48,181 bases of DNA from Nocardiopsis chromatogenes YIM 90109. GTDB taxonomy: Bacteria > Actinomycetota > Actinomycetes > Streptosporangiales > Streptosporangiaceae. The stretch lies in contig NZ_ANBH01000076.1 in assembly GCF_000341185.1 (NCBI RefSeq), positions 1-48,181 of the forward strand, written 5' to 3'. A program made the translations under genes and the position numbers. Under the pieces are notes generated by a model, which did no database searches, was not told the origin of the DNA, and was given only the letters and a program-made list of their open reading frames with translations. Shown here piece by piece: positions 39,440-47,806 of this stretch; the first letter of the stretch is position 1, and each line of letters starts with the position of its first letter.

Positions 39440-40572
39440 CACACGGCCTCCTCTGCGGTCTCGGCCTCCTGGCCGCGGCCGCTGTGCCGCAGGGCCAGGT
39501 CCATGGCGGACACGCCGTAGGCGTCCTCGATCGCATTGGCGGCCAAGTGGCACAGCAGGAAGCGTTCGGCCGGGGTGACACCGAGCCGCGTCAGGTGGAG
39601 GTAGAGGTAGTTGAGCGCCAGCCGCCACGTGGACATCCAAGGGGTGTCCATGATGCGCTGCCAGCGTGGGCTGTCCCATACGGCGCGGTGGTAGGGACTG
39701 ATGTCGACCAGGTTCATGCCATCGGGAGCGTCCTGGTCCGCCTCCGCAGGCGAGGGCATGGACAGCCGTCCAGCGTTGACGAGCTGATACCCGGTCACCA
39801 TGGACGCGCCCAGGGACCTCACCCACGAATCGACGAAGGGGATCCGGGGAAGGCCGGCCCCAGGCTGATCCAGTCCGTAGGTCACCTGGTGGACCCGCCT
39901 GGCCAGTGACCCGGCGTGGTGTGCGTAGTGCCGGTCCCACGCGGGGCGCTGGCCGCGGCCCTCGGGCCAGCGGTACAAGAACGCCTCGGCATGGGAGCGC
40001 AAAGAGCCCAGTCCGGAGATGATGCCTCCGCCGCTCATCCGATGCGCCGTGGCGACCATCAGGTCAAAGGCGAGTGCAAGGCGCCGGCTCTCGGCGGCGG
40101 CGACGTGCTCGGTCATGGCCAGGAGCAGGGGCGTGGTCTCGGTGAGGAAGTCGGCCAGGTGCTGAGCCGCCTCGGCGGTCCGCACCGCCTGCACCCGGCC
40201 GTCGTAGCGGGCCGGAACCACCGTGTTGTCGGCATGCCAGGGAAACAGCGGTCCCGCTTCGTGCTCCAGTTCGGCGAGCCGCCGGTGGGTATCGGCGAGG
40301 GAAGCTTCGTCGCACCCGCCGTGCGAGGGGTGGGCGGCCAGGAAGCGCCCGATGATCCGCTCGGCGGTCGGCAGCACCGTGGTGCGAAACGCGTCGCGGG
40401 TCGTCCTGATGTTCAACCTGACGTGCGGCCCGCGCAGCCAGTGCCGGACGAAGTAGACGCCGTCCACCTCGGCAAGGTCCGCGAGACGCTCGGTGCAAGG
40501 GCCGATACCCTCGATGATGAGCCGATCCAGACCCGGCTCGTGGTAGTGCACGTGGATGCTGTGCCACTCCAT
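39439..40572 (-). CDS. Thiopeptide [4+2] pyridine synthase (TbtD/TclM-like)
   Basis: A 377-residue member of the SpaB C-terminal/thiopeptide-type family. It opens with EWHSIHVHYHEPGLDRLII and VYFVRHWLRGPHVRLNI, and ends with a helical LCHLAANAIEDAYG region. The long version of this family joins two dehydroalanines in a formal [4+2] reaction, makes the pyridine ring and releases the leader peptide. It is separate from the shorter elimination protein encoded just upstream. ATG 40572 is chosen over 40578 because GGAGG lies 7 bases before it. It starts 2 bases after the stop of that gene. Confidence 0.88.
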   Translation of the reverse strand: MEWHSIHVHYHEPGLDRLIIEGIGPCTERLADLAEVDGVYFVRHWLRGPHVRLNIRTTRDAFRTTVLPTAERIIGRFLAAHPSHGGCDEASLADTHRRLAELEHEAGPLFPWHADNTVVPARYDGRVQAVRTAEAAQHLADFLTETTPLLLAMTEHVAAAESRRLALAFDLMVATAHRMSGGGIISGLGSLRSHAEAFLYRWPEGRGQRPAWDRHYAHHAGSLARRVHQVTYGLDQPGAGLPRIPFVDSWVRSLGASMVTGYQLVNAGRLSMPSPAEADQDAPDGMNLVDISPYHRAVWDSPRWQRIMDTPWMSTWRLALNYLYLHLTRLGVTPAERFLLCHLAANAIEDAYGVSAMDLALRHSGRGQEAETAEEAV

Positions 40573-40574
40573 GG

Positions 40575-41465
40575 TCATTCCTCCGATCGGAGCAGGCCGA
40601 CAATCCCGGTCAGAGCCGCGGCCCTCAGCTCTCGCTCGATGCGGAGGTCCACACCGAGGCGGTTGCATGCCAGGTGAGCGCAGGCATCGACGATGTCCAG
40701 CACGTCGGGATCATCGGACAGTTCACACGTCAGCCGGCGTACCGCCCGCGCCCAGGCCACGAGTACTCCGTTGCCGTCGAGTTCGGGGGCCTGCTCGGCC
40801 AGGGTCCGCATCTGGTCGGCGGTGCGGACGAGTTCCTTGCGATTGGGGACACGGCTGCGGTGCCTGTCCGTCGCCGATCCGTCGGCGTTCCGCAGGAGCC
40901 GATCGACCAAGGTCGGCGGGTCCCGCTCCACGCAGAACCAGGCGAGCAGGCAGAATGCCATCGCGGCACGGGTTCTGACCGTCATCGGGACGGCGTCGCG
41001 GATCACCGGCAGGACGATCCGGCTCGACTCGTGGAAATGCCGCTCGACAACGCGGATGGACGAGTAGCGTGCATACCGGCGAAGTTCGGGCCGGTAGGGG
41101 ATATATGCCAACGAGTTGTTGGGCTGCAGCCCCGGCAGGGCCGGGTCGACCCCTTCCGCGCGGGACAGTTCCGCGGCCAGCGGCTCATAATCCGCCTGTT
41201 CCAAGGAGTCCGGGGCCGGCTGCGCGGCGAAGAAGCCACCGGCGACGGATTCCACACGCTGTGCCACCTCGGGAAGCCACCGGGACGCACACCTGATGCG
41301 CAGGCGGACGTGCGGTCCTCCGTCCCAGTAGCGCAGGAAGAAGTATTCGTGGCCGAGGCCGGCGGCTTCGAGTTCGTTCAGGAGCGGATGGACCAGGCCG
41401 GTCAGTGGCCGATCCAGGCCGCCGTGGTAGAAGATGTGCACACTCAGCCAGGAATGGTCAGCCAC
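40575..41465 (-). CDS. Glutamate-elimination LanB C-domain protein (TbtC-like)
   Basis: A 296-residue SpaB C-terminal-type protein. It starts ADHSWLSVHIFYHGGLDRPL and has EYFFLRYWDGGPHVRLRIRC near residue 40, the family signature. In split LanB systems this part removes glutamate from glutamylated Ser/Thr to give dehydroalanine or dehydrobutyrine, while the larger N-terminal protein adds it. The GTG at 41465 overlaps the end of the LanB gene by 8 bases and has GGGGGAG upstream. It could be confused with a second pyridine synthase, but it is the shorter homologue and lies directly after the glutamylating protein. Confidence 0.85.
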   Translation of the reverse strand: MADHSWLSVHIFYHGGLDRPLTGLVHPLLNELEAAGLGHEYFFLRYWDGGPHVRLRIRCASRWLPEVAQRVESVAGGFFAAQPAPDSLEQADYEPLAAELSRAEGVDPALPGLQPNNSLAYIPYRPELRRYARYSSIRVVERHFHESSRIVLPVIRDAVPMTVRTRAAMAFCLLAWFCVERDPPTLVDRLLRNADGSATDRHRSRVPNRKELVRTADQMRTLAEQAPELDGNGVLVAWARAVRRLTCELSDDPDVLDIVDACAHLACNRLGVDLRIERELRAAALTGIVGLLRSEE

Positions 41466-44193
41466 GGCGTGCTCCCCCGCCTCCCGCGGGCGCTCCGTCC
41501 TGCGCGTCCAAGGGCACTTCCACCAGGTACTCGGTGACATGCGCGGATCCGCGTTCGGCCCAGTCCGACGGATCAGGCAGGGCCTCCTCGAAGATGACGG
41601 TCCGCCATTCCCGTCCGACCATCGCCTCCAGGGCATCGACGAGGAAGACGTTGGCGAAGTCGACGTAGAGGGGTTTGGCGGTGCGCCGCAGGGCGAGGTT
41701 CTCACGCAGGGATCGGCGGCGCTGAGAGGAGTCGGAGACCGGCCGGACGAAGCACCGTTCCGGCACGCCGAGGCCGTCGCGCCACTCGGCGAGCCGCAGT
41801 AGGAAGACGGCGTCGGACTCGCCCTTCCTGCGGCGTGGGACCTGGGAACCGGCGACCGCCCATTGCGCACGGCTGAGGACGACGCGCCCGGCCTGGAGCC
41901 GCGGCCACTGCTCGACCGGAGCCTGTCGCAGCAGGCCGCGACCGTTCCAGGGCATGTCGGGAGGGCGTTCCCCGAACGCCGTCAGCATCAGGCGCGCGGC
42001 CGGGGGGAGCATGTTCTCCCCCATCATTCCCAAGTGCACGGGAGTGACTTCGACGTCCAGGCCCTGTGCGACCAGGAACAGGCCGTCGCGCCCAGCGGAT
42101 GACCGCACCGCCAGGTCGCCCAGGGCGATGCCGGACACGCCCGGCGGGGGCGGCGGTTGGAACGGGTAGGCGATCTCGTAGGGAACGCTGGGCATCCGGT
42201 CGTTCAGCGCGATGCCCTGGCTGGTGGCGATCGCGGCCGGCACCGGTGGAGGGCCGTACGCCTCCGCGGCGCCGTCGGCGCGGCCTCCGACCGCAGCGGT
42301 GGCATCGCCGCGCAGATACGCCATCCGGCTGTGCCCCCGCCCGAAGCCAGTATCGAGGCGGTTGAGCACCACCGAAACCTGGCGGTCTCCCGGAGCGGAC
42401 ACCGGCTGGGCATACACACCGAGCGAGCGCAGCGGCGCCAGCCACCCCGGAGTCGCTGCGGCGAAGGAGGCCAGCTCGTCCATGTCGACCCGAGCGACGC
42501 CGTCGCTGTCGACGGGCCGCTGCACGCAGGACATGGCGCTTCTGTTCAGCGCGGCCGCCTCGGCGGCCGCCGAGCGGTCATCGGACAGGTCGTAGACCGC
42601 CGCCGGCAATGCCTGCCACAGCGCGCCCAGCTCTTGGCCGTCCGCGGTCCCGGCCTCGATTTCCGCCATCAGCTCGTAATGGAAGTCAACGAAGGGCATC
42701 GAATCGAGGTCGGCGAAGCGGCGGTGCCACCAACTGTCCATGGCGCGGCGAAACCCCCACTCAGGCACCAGCGCCGCCAGCCAGCGGCCGAGAGTCCGCA
42801 GGTCGTCGAGGACCGGTTGCCAAGCGGCGGCATCCGGAAAGGCGAGTGGGCGGTCCGCGACGAGGGCGTCCGCCGCAACCGCATGAGCGGCGCCGGAGGC
42901 ATCCCGGCCATCTTCCGCATCCTCGGCCTCGGCTTGGTCCGAGGCACGATCGTCGGGGCCGTCCTCGGTCAGCCGGGCGACCACCTGCGCGAGTCGGGTC
43001 TGCCGGCGCCGATGTTCCATGACATCGTCCACGGGTACGGGGTTGCGGATCTCGTGGGCGAGGATGTCAAGCCGTTCCCGTGTCTCGTCGCCGATGGCCG
43101 GAATGTCCTGCACCCAGCGGCTCAGCGCCTCCGGGGCCGTGGGCCGGACACCATCGGGGGGAAGCAACTCCAGTAGGCCGATGTCGCAGAGCCGGTCGAG
43201 CAGCAGCGCGGCCCGCCTGGTTCCCGATGATCCAGCGGCGGCCGCCAGCCGATCCCGGACTTCGACCGGCGTCATCGGCGGATTGTCGGCCACGAGGCGC
43301 AGGCACGCCGCAATGGCCGGAGCCGTGCCGATGGTGACCACCTGCTCGGTCGGCGGCGGACCGAGGAAGCGCAGCCGGTCTCGGCCCCGGGTCACACTGG
43401 GGTTGAGCCGCACCGTCATGGTGTCCTTGACATCGGGCCGCTCGACCAGGGTGTCGAACCACGGGCGCATGGCCGCCTCATAGAGTTCGGACACGCCCCG
43501 CGCCCCGCAGCTGCGGGGCGCGGACGGCGGATCGGCGGGGGCGCCGGCCGCGTCGAACACCCATTGGCCGCTTCCCGCGACCATGAAGCCGCTGAAGGGG
43601 CTGGTCTTGGCGGCGGCACGGGTCGCGTAGCGGACCAACCGGGATACCGACCTGCGGCGCGGGCGACGGCGCGGGTCGGCGAGCCAGCGGTCCAGCACGC
43701 CGCTGAGGACCTGATCGGCCTGAAACAGGCCGCGCCTGAACCACGGATCGCTCAGCTGTCGGCAATAGCGGTCGTCGATGGAGTGCAGTTCGGTGGAGAG
43801 TGTGGCCGCAAAGGCATGCTGCTCTTCGTGCCAGAGTTCGCGTTCCTTGATCCACGAGTCCACCCGCTTGGCCAGGCCGCCGGGCAAGGACGTGGCCACC
43901 TCGGCGTTCCACACCCGGGCCGACGGACGGCGCAGCCGGTACACGGAACGGCGCAGCGCGACCAATGCGGGCTTCGCAGGCGAGCCGTCGGGAAGGCCGG
44001 CGATCGCGTTGTAGAGTTCGCTGCCCAGTTCTCCGGCATTCTCACCGACCCTTCTTCGGATCGAGAGCAGGCTCCGCAAGTGCTCAGCGGTATCGTTGAA
44101 TGCCAGTTCCGCAAGGCCGACAGCGGGGAGGCCCGCCATCCGCACCGCCATCCGCGGTCCTGGCGGCATTCCGTTCACACACGGTTCGGTCAC
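41458..44193 (-). CDS. LanB N-domain: tRNA-Glu-dependent Ser/Thr glutamylation protein (TbtB-like)
   Basis: About 911 residues of lantibiotic-dehydratase N-terminal family, which transfers glutamate from Glu-tRNA to Ser/Thr of the precursor. Visible blocks are RLVRYATRAAAKTSPFSGFM near residue 180 (family signature), MDSWWHRRFADLDSMPF, and in the last third QWAVAGSQVPRRRKGESDAV, followed by LPDPSD and a Gly/Ala tail. An acidic Ala-rich insertion (SDQAEAEDAEDGRDASG) near residue 430 looks like a linker. The start is uncertain: GTG 44193 has only GAAAG upstream; later GTG or ATG codons are possible. It follows the precursor after 317 bases. Confidence 0.9.
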   Translation of the reverse strand: MTEPCVNGMPPGPRMAVRMAGLPAVGLAELAFNDTAEHLRSLLSIRRRVGENAGELGSELYNAIAGLPDGSPAKPALVALRRSVYRLRRPSARVWNAEVATSLPGGLAKRVDSWIKERELWHEEQHAFAATLSTELHSIDDRYCRQLSDPWFRRGLFQADQVLSGVLDRWLADPRRRPRRRSVSRLVRYATRAAAKTSPFSGFMVAGSGQWVFDAAGAPADPPSAPRSCGARGVSELYEAAMRPWFDTLVERPDVKDTMTVRLNPSVTRGRDRLRFLGPPPTEQVVTIGTAPAIAACLRLVADNPPMTPVEVRDRLAAAAGSSGTRRAALLLDRLCDIGLLELLPPDGVRPTAPEALSRWVQDIPAIGDETRERLDILAHEIRNPVPVDDVMEHRRRQTRLAQVVARLTEDGPDDRASDQAEAEDAEDGRDASGAAHAVAADALVADRPLAFPDAAAWQPVLDDLRTLGRWLAALVPEWGFRRAMDSWWHRRFADLDSMPFVDFHYELMAEIEAGTADGQELGALWQALPAAVYDLSDDRSAAAEAAALNRSAMSCVQRPVDSDGVARVDMDELASFAAATPGWLAPLRSLGVYAQPVSAPGDRQVSVVLNRLDTGFGRGHSRMAYLRGDATAAVGGRADGAAEAYGPPPVPAAIATSQGIALNDRMPSVPYEIAYPFQPPPPPGVSGIALGDLAVRSSAGRDGLFLVAQGLDVEVTPVHLGMMGENMLPPAARLMLTAFGERPPDMPWNGRGLLRQAPVEQWPRLQAGRVVLSRAQWAVAGSQVPRRRKGESDAVFLLRLAEWRDGLGVPERCFVRPVSDSSQRRRSLRENLALRRTAKPLYVDFANVFLVDALEAMVGREWRTVIFEEALPDPSDWAERGSAHVTEYLVEVPLDAQDGAPAGGGGARRG

Positions 44194-44510
44194 GCGACGT
44201 GCTTTCGTGATACGGGGCGATGGCCGGCGCCACACGGGAGTGACGGCGCCGGCCACGGCGCCGGTGGATGGATCGGCGCGCCATGGTGACCGGTACAGGT
44301 CACCTGGCGGGATTCGAATCGGCAGGTCAGGCGTGTGTGCCGGTGTCCGGGACGATCAGCGGTGTACACCGTTCCACTGATGCCGGTGACCGGCCATCGT
44401 GCTGCGGGGATTCTCTTCGGTAGGCGACCGGCGCCCAGGGGGATCCGCGGACGCCGAATGCTCTACTCGGCCCGCTCGCGCTGCTTTCCGAATCAGCGAG
44501 CAGAATGCGC
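44194..44510 (-). promoter_or_regulatory. Structured spacer between precursor and modification genes
   Basis: The 317 bases hold several inverted repeats: GGTGACC/GGTCACC (44285-44291 with 44298-44304), a perfect 12-base palindrome CGGTGTACACCG (44360-44371) inside wider ATCAG/CTGAT arms, a repeated ACGGCGCCGG near 44243-44263, and GCTCGC/GCGAGC arms near 44474-44502. Such structure after a RiPP precursor often gives partial termination or RNA stability, so that precursor is made in excess of enzymes. No T-run terminator is present. A second promoter for the LanB gene could also lie here. Confidence 0.5.
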
Positions 44511-44747
44511 CTATTCCAATTCGTCCGATCCGTTCTCGAACGCATAAGGAGCAGGGGTGCTGCAGGTTTGGCTGCAGCATGCGCAGCAGCACACGGTGTT
44601 GAAGCTGCACGGCATCGAACCGGTCGATGCGGCGTGCTCCTGCATGCCGTGGCCGGTGGTGAGGGTCTCGAGCTCCAGTCCGGTGCTGCCGAGGTCGAAC
44701 ACGTCCATGGGCAGGTCCTGGACGTCAAGGTCGAGCCGATTGTTCAT
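44511..44747 (-). CDS. Thiopeptide precursor peptide
   Basis: A 78-residue peptide. The leader (residues 1 to about 40) has the hallmark thiopeptide sequence DLPMDVFDLG, then LELETLTTGHGMQEHAA, very like TbtA-type leaders. The core region from Ser41 contains Ser at 41, 44, 48, 59 and 63, Thr at 42, 51, 61 and 64, and Cys at 47, 53-55, 57, 58 and 62. After Thr64 comes PAPYAFENGSDELE, an acidic tail with no Cys, longer than usual thiopeptide ends. ATG 44747 has AAGGA 7 bases upstream. It is the first gene of the minus-strand cluster, divergent from the SARP regulator. The exact core start is open. Confidence 0.93.
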   Translation of the reverse strand: MNNRLDLDVQDLPMDVFDLGSTGLELETLTTGHGMQEHAASTGSMPCSFNTVCCCACCSQTCSTPAPYAFENGSDELE

Positions 44748-44897
44748 CGTGCTGTCCTTCCGTTCGTTAGTCTCGCCCGCGGTGTATCGCGGCTGACGAC
44801 GGCCACGCTGGCAGCATCGGCTTGTCGGCGACCTTGAAGAAGTCTGAATCCCTGAGTTGAGCCCCCCTGTGCGCGGCGGCGAAACGCCTCTTCGACG
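44748..44897. promoter_or_regulatory. Divergent promoter region, precursor versus SARP regulator
   Basis: About 150 bases shared by the leftward precursor and the rightward regulator, where the cluster promoter should lie. On the minus strand two related heptamers, TTCAGAC and TTCAAGG, occur about one helical turn apart (around 44845-44861), loosely like SARP direct-repeat sites. No convincing -10 box was identified. Assignment is by position. Confidence 0.4.
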
Positions 44898-47204
44898 GTG
44901 CAACTGTCCGGAACGGGCCGGAGCAGCGCCGCTTCGGCGGGAACCGTCGCTGAGGCGCTCGCGTCCCTGCAAGTGATGAGCCGGGAATCCATGGAGATGG
45001 CACCACCGGGAGAGGACCACGGGCAGGGCCGACCTGTGCAGGCGGCGCTGGCCGACGGCGCGGGCCGAATCGTCTCTGACGGCCATGCGGTACCGGGCGA
45101 TGGAGTGAAGGCCGGTCGGTCCGACGCGCACGCGGGTCGAGAAGTGCGGTTCCGATTGCTGGGCAGCATCGAGGCCTGTGGGAGGGGAGGTCGGCCAATC
45201 GACGTCGGGCCGCCGCGGCAGCGGACGGTACTCGCCGCCCTGCTCATGTCCCCGCAGCAGTCGGTACCGGTCGACCAGCTCGTGCAGCGTGTCTGGGGCG
45301 GGCACCCGCCGCAGCGGACCAGGGCGACGCTGTACACCTACCTCTCCCGCCTGCGACGGCTCTTGCCCGCGCAGGCGGCCGCCATCTCCCACGCGCACGG
45401 CGGATACGTGCTCCAGGCGGACGCACGGTCGGTGGACCTGCACAGATTCCGCGACCTGCTGGCCACCGCGCGTCGCACGGACGACGATGTGCGTGCCGCC
45501 GAGTCCTACCGCCGTGCACTGGCGCTCTGGCGCGGTGAGGCCTTCCTCGGCATCGATACACCGTGGTTCAACGAGATCCGCACCGCACTCTGCCGCGAGC
45601 GGCAGGCGGCCGAACTGGACTACGCCGACGTGCGGCTTCGGCTCGGTGAGCACGCGGAAGCGCTGTCAGTGCTCGCGGAACTCAGCGCCGCACATCCGCT
45701 GGATGAACGTGTGGCCGCCCTGTACATGACCGCGCTGTACCGCTGTGGTCGACAGGCCGATGCCCTCGCCCACTACCGGCAGATGCACACAAGACTCACC
45801 GATGAGTTGGGGATCGATCCCGGGCGGGACCTCCAGGATCTCCACCAGGCGGTACTCGGCCGCGACGCACGGCTGAGCGCGGCCGCCACCGGCGTCGCGA
45901 CGCCGCCCGCCAGGCCGAGCTGGCCCGTGCAGTGCCAACTCCCCTTGGCGATCTCCGGCTTCGTCGGACGCTCCGCGCAGATTGAGGACCTTCAGGCGAC
46001 ACTGACCGGGGGGTCGCCGGTCCCCGTCGTGCTGTCCGGTGCGCCCGGGGTGGGCAAGACCGCCTTGGCGGTGCACATCGGCCATCGGTTGCGCACCGCT
46101 TTCCCCGACGGCCAGTGGTACCTCCGACTGCACGGTGTCGGTGAACGGCCGCGCGAACCGAGCGATGCCCTGGCCGAACTCCTCCGCGCCGCCGGGATGG
46201 CCCTGGAGGCGATCCCCGAGACACTGGAGGAGCGGGCCGCGGCCTTCCGGAGCCGGGTCGCTGATCGGCGGATGCTGCTGATCCTCGACGACGCGGCCGG
46301 AGCCGGACAGGTGCGGCCTCTCCTGCCGGGGACGACGGGGGTCTCCGTACTGGTCACCAGCCGCTCCGACCTCCGCGGCCTGACGGCCAGCCACACGGCC
46401 CGGACCGACATGATCGATGTGCTCCGACCGGCGGAGGCGCAGGCGCTGCTCGCCGGTGTCCTGGGGGAACAGCGCACGGGTGCGGAACCTGAAGCATGCG
46501 CGAAGGTCGCCCGGCTCTGCGCCTACCTGCCCATGGCGCTCCGCATCGCTGCGGCGAACCTGGCCGCGCAGCGCAGGCGCTCATTGGCGTCGTATGCGGC
46601 CGAGCTCGCCAGCCGCGGCCGCCTCGCCGCACTCTCCGTCCCCGGAGACCGCCACACCGCGGTCCGCTCCGTCTTCGACGACACCTGCGCCCGCCTGGAC
46701 GAGACGAGCGCCCGCTTGTTCGTCCTGCTCGGAGTCCATCCGGGGCCCGACTTCACCGCCGCGGCGGCCGCGGCCCTGCTGGGGTCGACGGAACCCGCCG
46801 CCGTCCGCCTGCTGGACACACTCGTCACCTCCGGACTCCTGCAGCGGACCGCCGCGGAACGCTACCGGTTCAACGACCTGCTGCGTCTCTACGCCGCCGA
46901 GCGCGCTGAATCCGACCCGGGCATTCCGGCCGCGTGGCAGCGCCTGTGCTCGTGGTACCTGGAAACGACCGAGACCGCTACCGCCGCCGCCTTCGGGCCA
47001 TCGGACGGCACGTCCCCGCCTTCCGGCCGGAGCGGGGCGCCGACACGCTTCGCACACCGGAGCGAGGCGCTCGCATGGCTGGAGGCCGAGCATGTCAACC
47101 TGCTGTCGCTCATCCTTCAGGCCGCCGACAAGGGCCCACACGAGATCTCGTGGCGCTTGGCCGATCGGACCCGACTGTACTTCGCCGAGGGGCGCGAACC
47201 CTGA
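44898..47204 (+). CDS. SARP-type regulator with NB-ARC ATPase domain (AfsR-like, without TPR)
   Basis: Up to 768 residues. From about residue 83 comes the OmpR-type winged helix (VRFRLLGSIEACGRGG ... PPRQRTVLAALLM, then QLVQRVWGGHPPQRTRATLY), then the bacterial transcriptional activation domain (SVDLHRFRDLLATAR to DELGIDPGRDLQDLHQAVLG). An NB-ARC module has P-loop GAPGVGKTALAV near residue 380 and LILDDAAGAGQVRPLLPG. It ends after the winged-helix part (SVFDDTCARLDETSARLF, RYRFNDLLRLYAAERA) and lacks the TPR array of full AfsR. The first 80 residues are poorly conserved and the true start may be later (ATG 44977 region or GTG near 45105). It is divergent from the precursor and is the likely activator of the cluster. 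Confidence 0.87.
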   Translation: MQLSGTGRSSAASAGTVAEALASLQVMSRESMEMAPPGEDHGQGRPVQAALADGAGRIVSDGHAVPGDGVKAGRSDAHAGREVRFRLLGSIEACGRGGRPIDVGPPRQRTVLAALLMSPQQSVPVDQLVQRVWGGHPPQRTRATLYTYLSRLRRLLPAQAAAISHAHGGYVLQADARSVDLHRFRDLLATARRTDDDVRAAESYRRALALWRGEAFLGIDTPWFNEIRTALCRERQAAELDYADVRLRLGEHAEALSVLAELSAAHPLDERVAALYMTALYRCGRQADALAHYRQMHTRLTDELGIDPGRDLQDLHQAVLGRDARLSAAATGVATPPARPSWPVQCQLPLAISGFVGRSAQIEDLQATLTGGSPVPVVLSGAPGVGKTALAVHIGHRLRTAFPDGQWYLRLHGVGERPREPSDALAELLRAAGMALEAIPETLEERAAAFRSRVADRRMLLILDDAAGAGQVRPLLPGTTGVSVLVTSRSDLRGLTASHTARTDMIDVLRPAEAQALLAGVLGEQRTGAEPEACAKVARLCAYLPMALRIAAANLAAQRRRSLASYAAELASRGRLAALSVPGDRHTAVRSVFDDTCARLDETSARLFVLLGVHPGPDFTAAAAAALLGSTEPAAVRLLDTLVTSGLLQRTAAERYRFNDLLRLYAAERAESDPGIPAAWQRLCSWYLETTETATAAAFGPSDGTSPPSGRSGAPTRFAHRSEALAWLEAEHVNLLSLILQAADKGPHEISWRLADRTRLYFAEGREP

Positions 47205-47806
47205 CCGCATGAGCGGAGCGCCTCCTAGAGCAGTGCTCCGCATGGTCCGGTGTCGTTCCGTTCCAGGGGTGGGCACGGCTCTCGCGCCTGGGCGGCTTCG
47301 CACATGCGTGACGGTGCGGGGCCCCGCCTCGCACGCGCCAAGGTGTGGCGCGGGTTCCACATGGGGGACCAGGGTGCGGCCGACTGCACGGGCGCCCGAA
47401 GATCCTCCGCGCGCTGGGTCCCGGATGAAGAGCGAACCCCGAGCCCAAGAGGGGGTGGACCCCGCGTCCTTTGGAGCGCGTGTAGCCGTCTGAACTGGGG
47501 TTTTGTTGCGCATCCGGCAGGATTCGGGCCTGCGGACGTCGGATGTGGGTCTGGTTCGGCTCGCAGGACGACGCCGACGAAGGCGCCGTCGTCCGCCTCT
47601 GCCCGGAGCCTTGCCGCGTCGCGGCGACCGTGGCCGAGCTGACCGGCCTCACTGCCGGTCGCCGCGCCCACCGGCCCGTCGGCGGGCTGGTGGCGCCTCG
47701 CGACCACCGCGCTCTCCGCCAGGACGCGGCAGGCGCGGTGACCGGGGGCGGAAGGAGAATTCGCCGACCGACCAATCCGGATCCGCCGGAGCGCCGAACC
47801 CCTGGT
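47205..47806. other. Gene-free spacer, about 600 bases
   Basis: No reading frame here resembles a known family. A GC3-rich plus frame near 47545-47660 (VWFGSQDDADEGAVVRLC) may be a small remnant but has no recognised start or relatives that I can name. I see no tRNA, repeat array or terminator beyond a GCAGG/CCTGC hairpin near 47517-47533. Confidence 0.35.

Noticed and set aside
39439..41465. Reading the two thiopeptide-type proteins as parts of one split or frameshifted gene
   Set aside because: Each has its own full SpaB C-terminal-like start motif, ribosome site and stop, and thiopeptide clusters normally carry two such proteins (elimination and pyridine synthesis).
47225..47707. Minus-strand 160-residue frame before the molybdopterin enzyme
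   Set aside because: No recognisable motif, no ribosome site and typical antisense composition.
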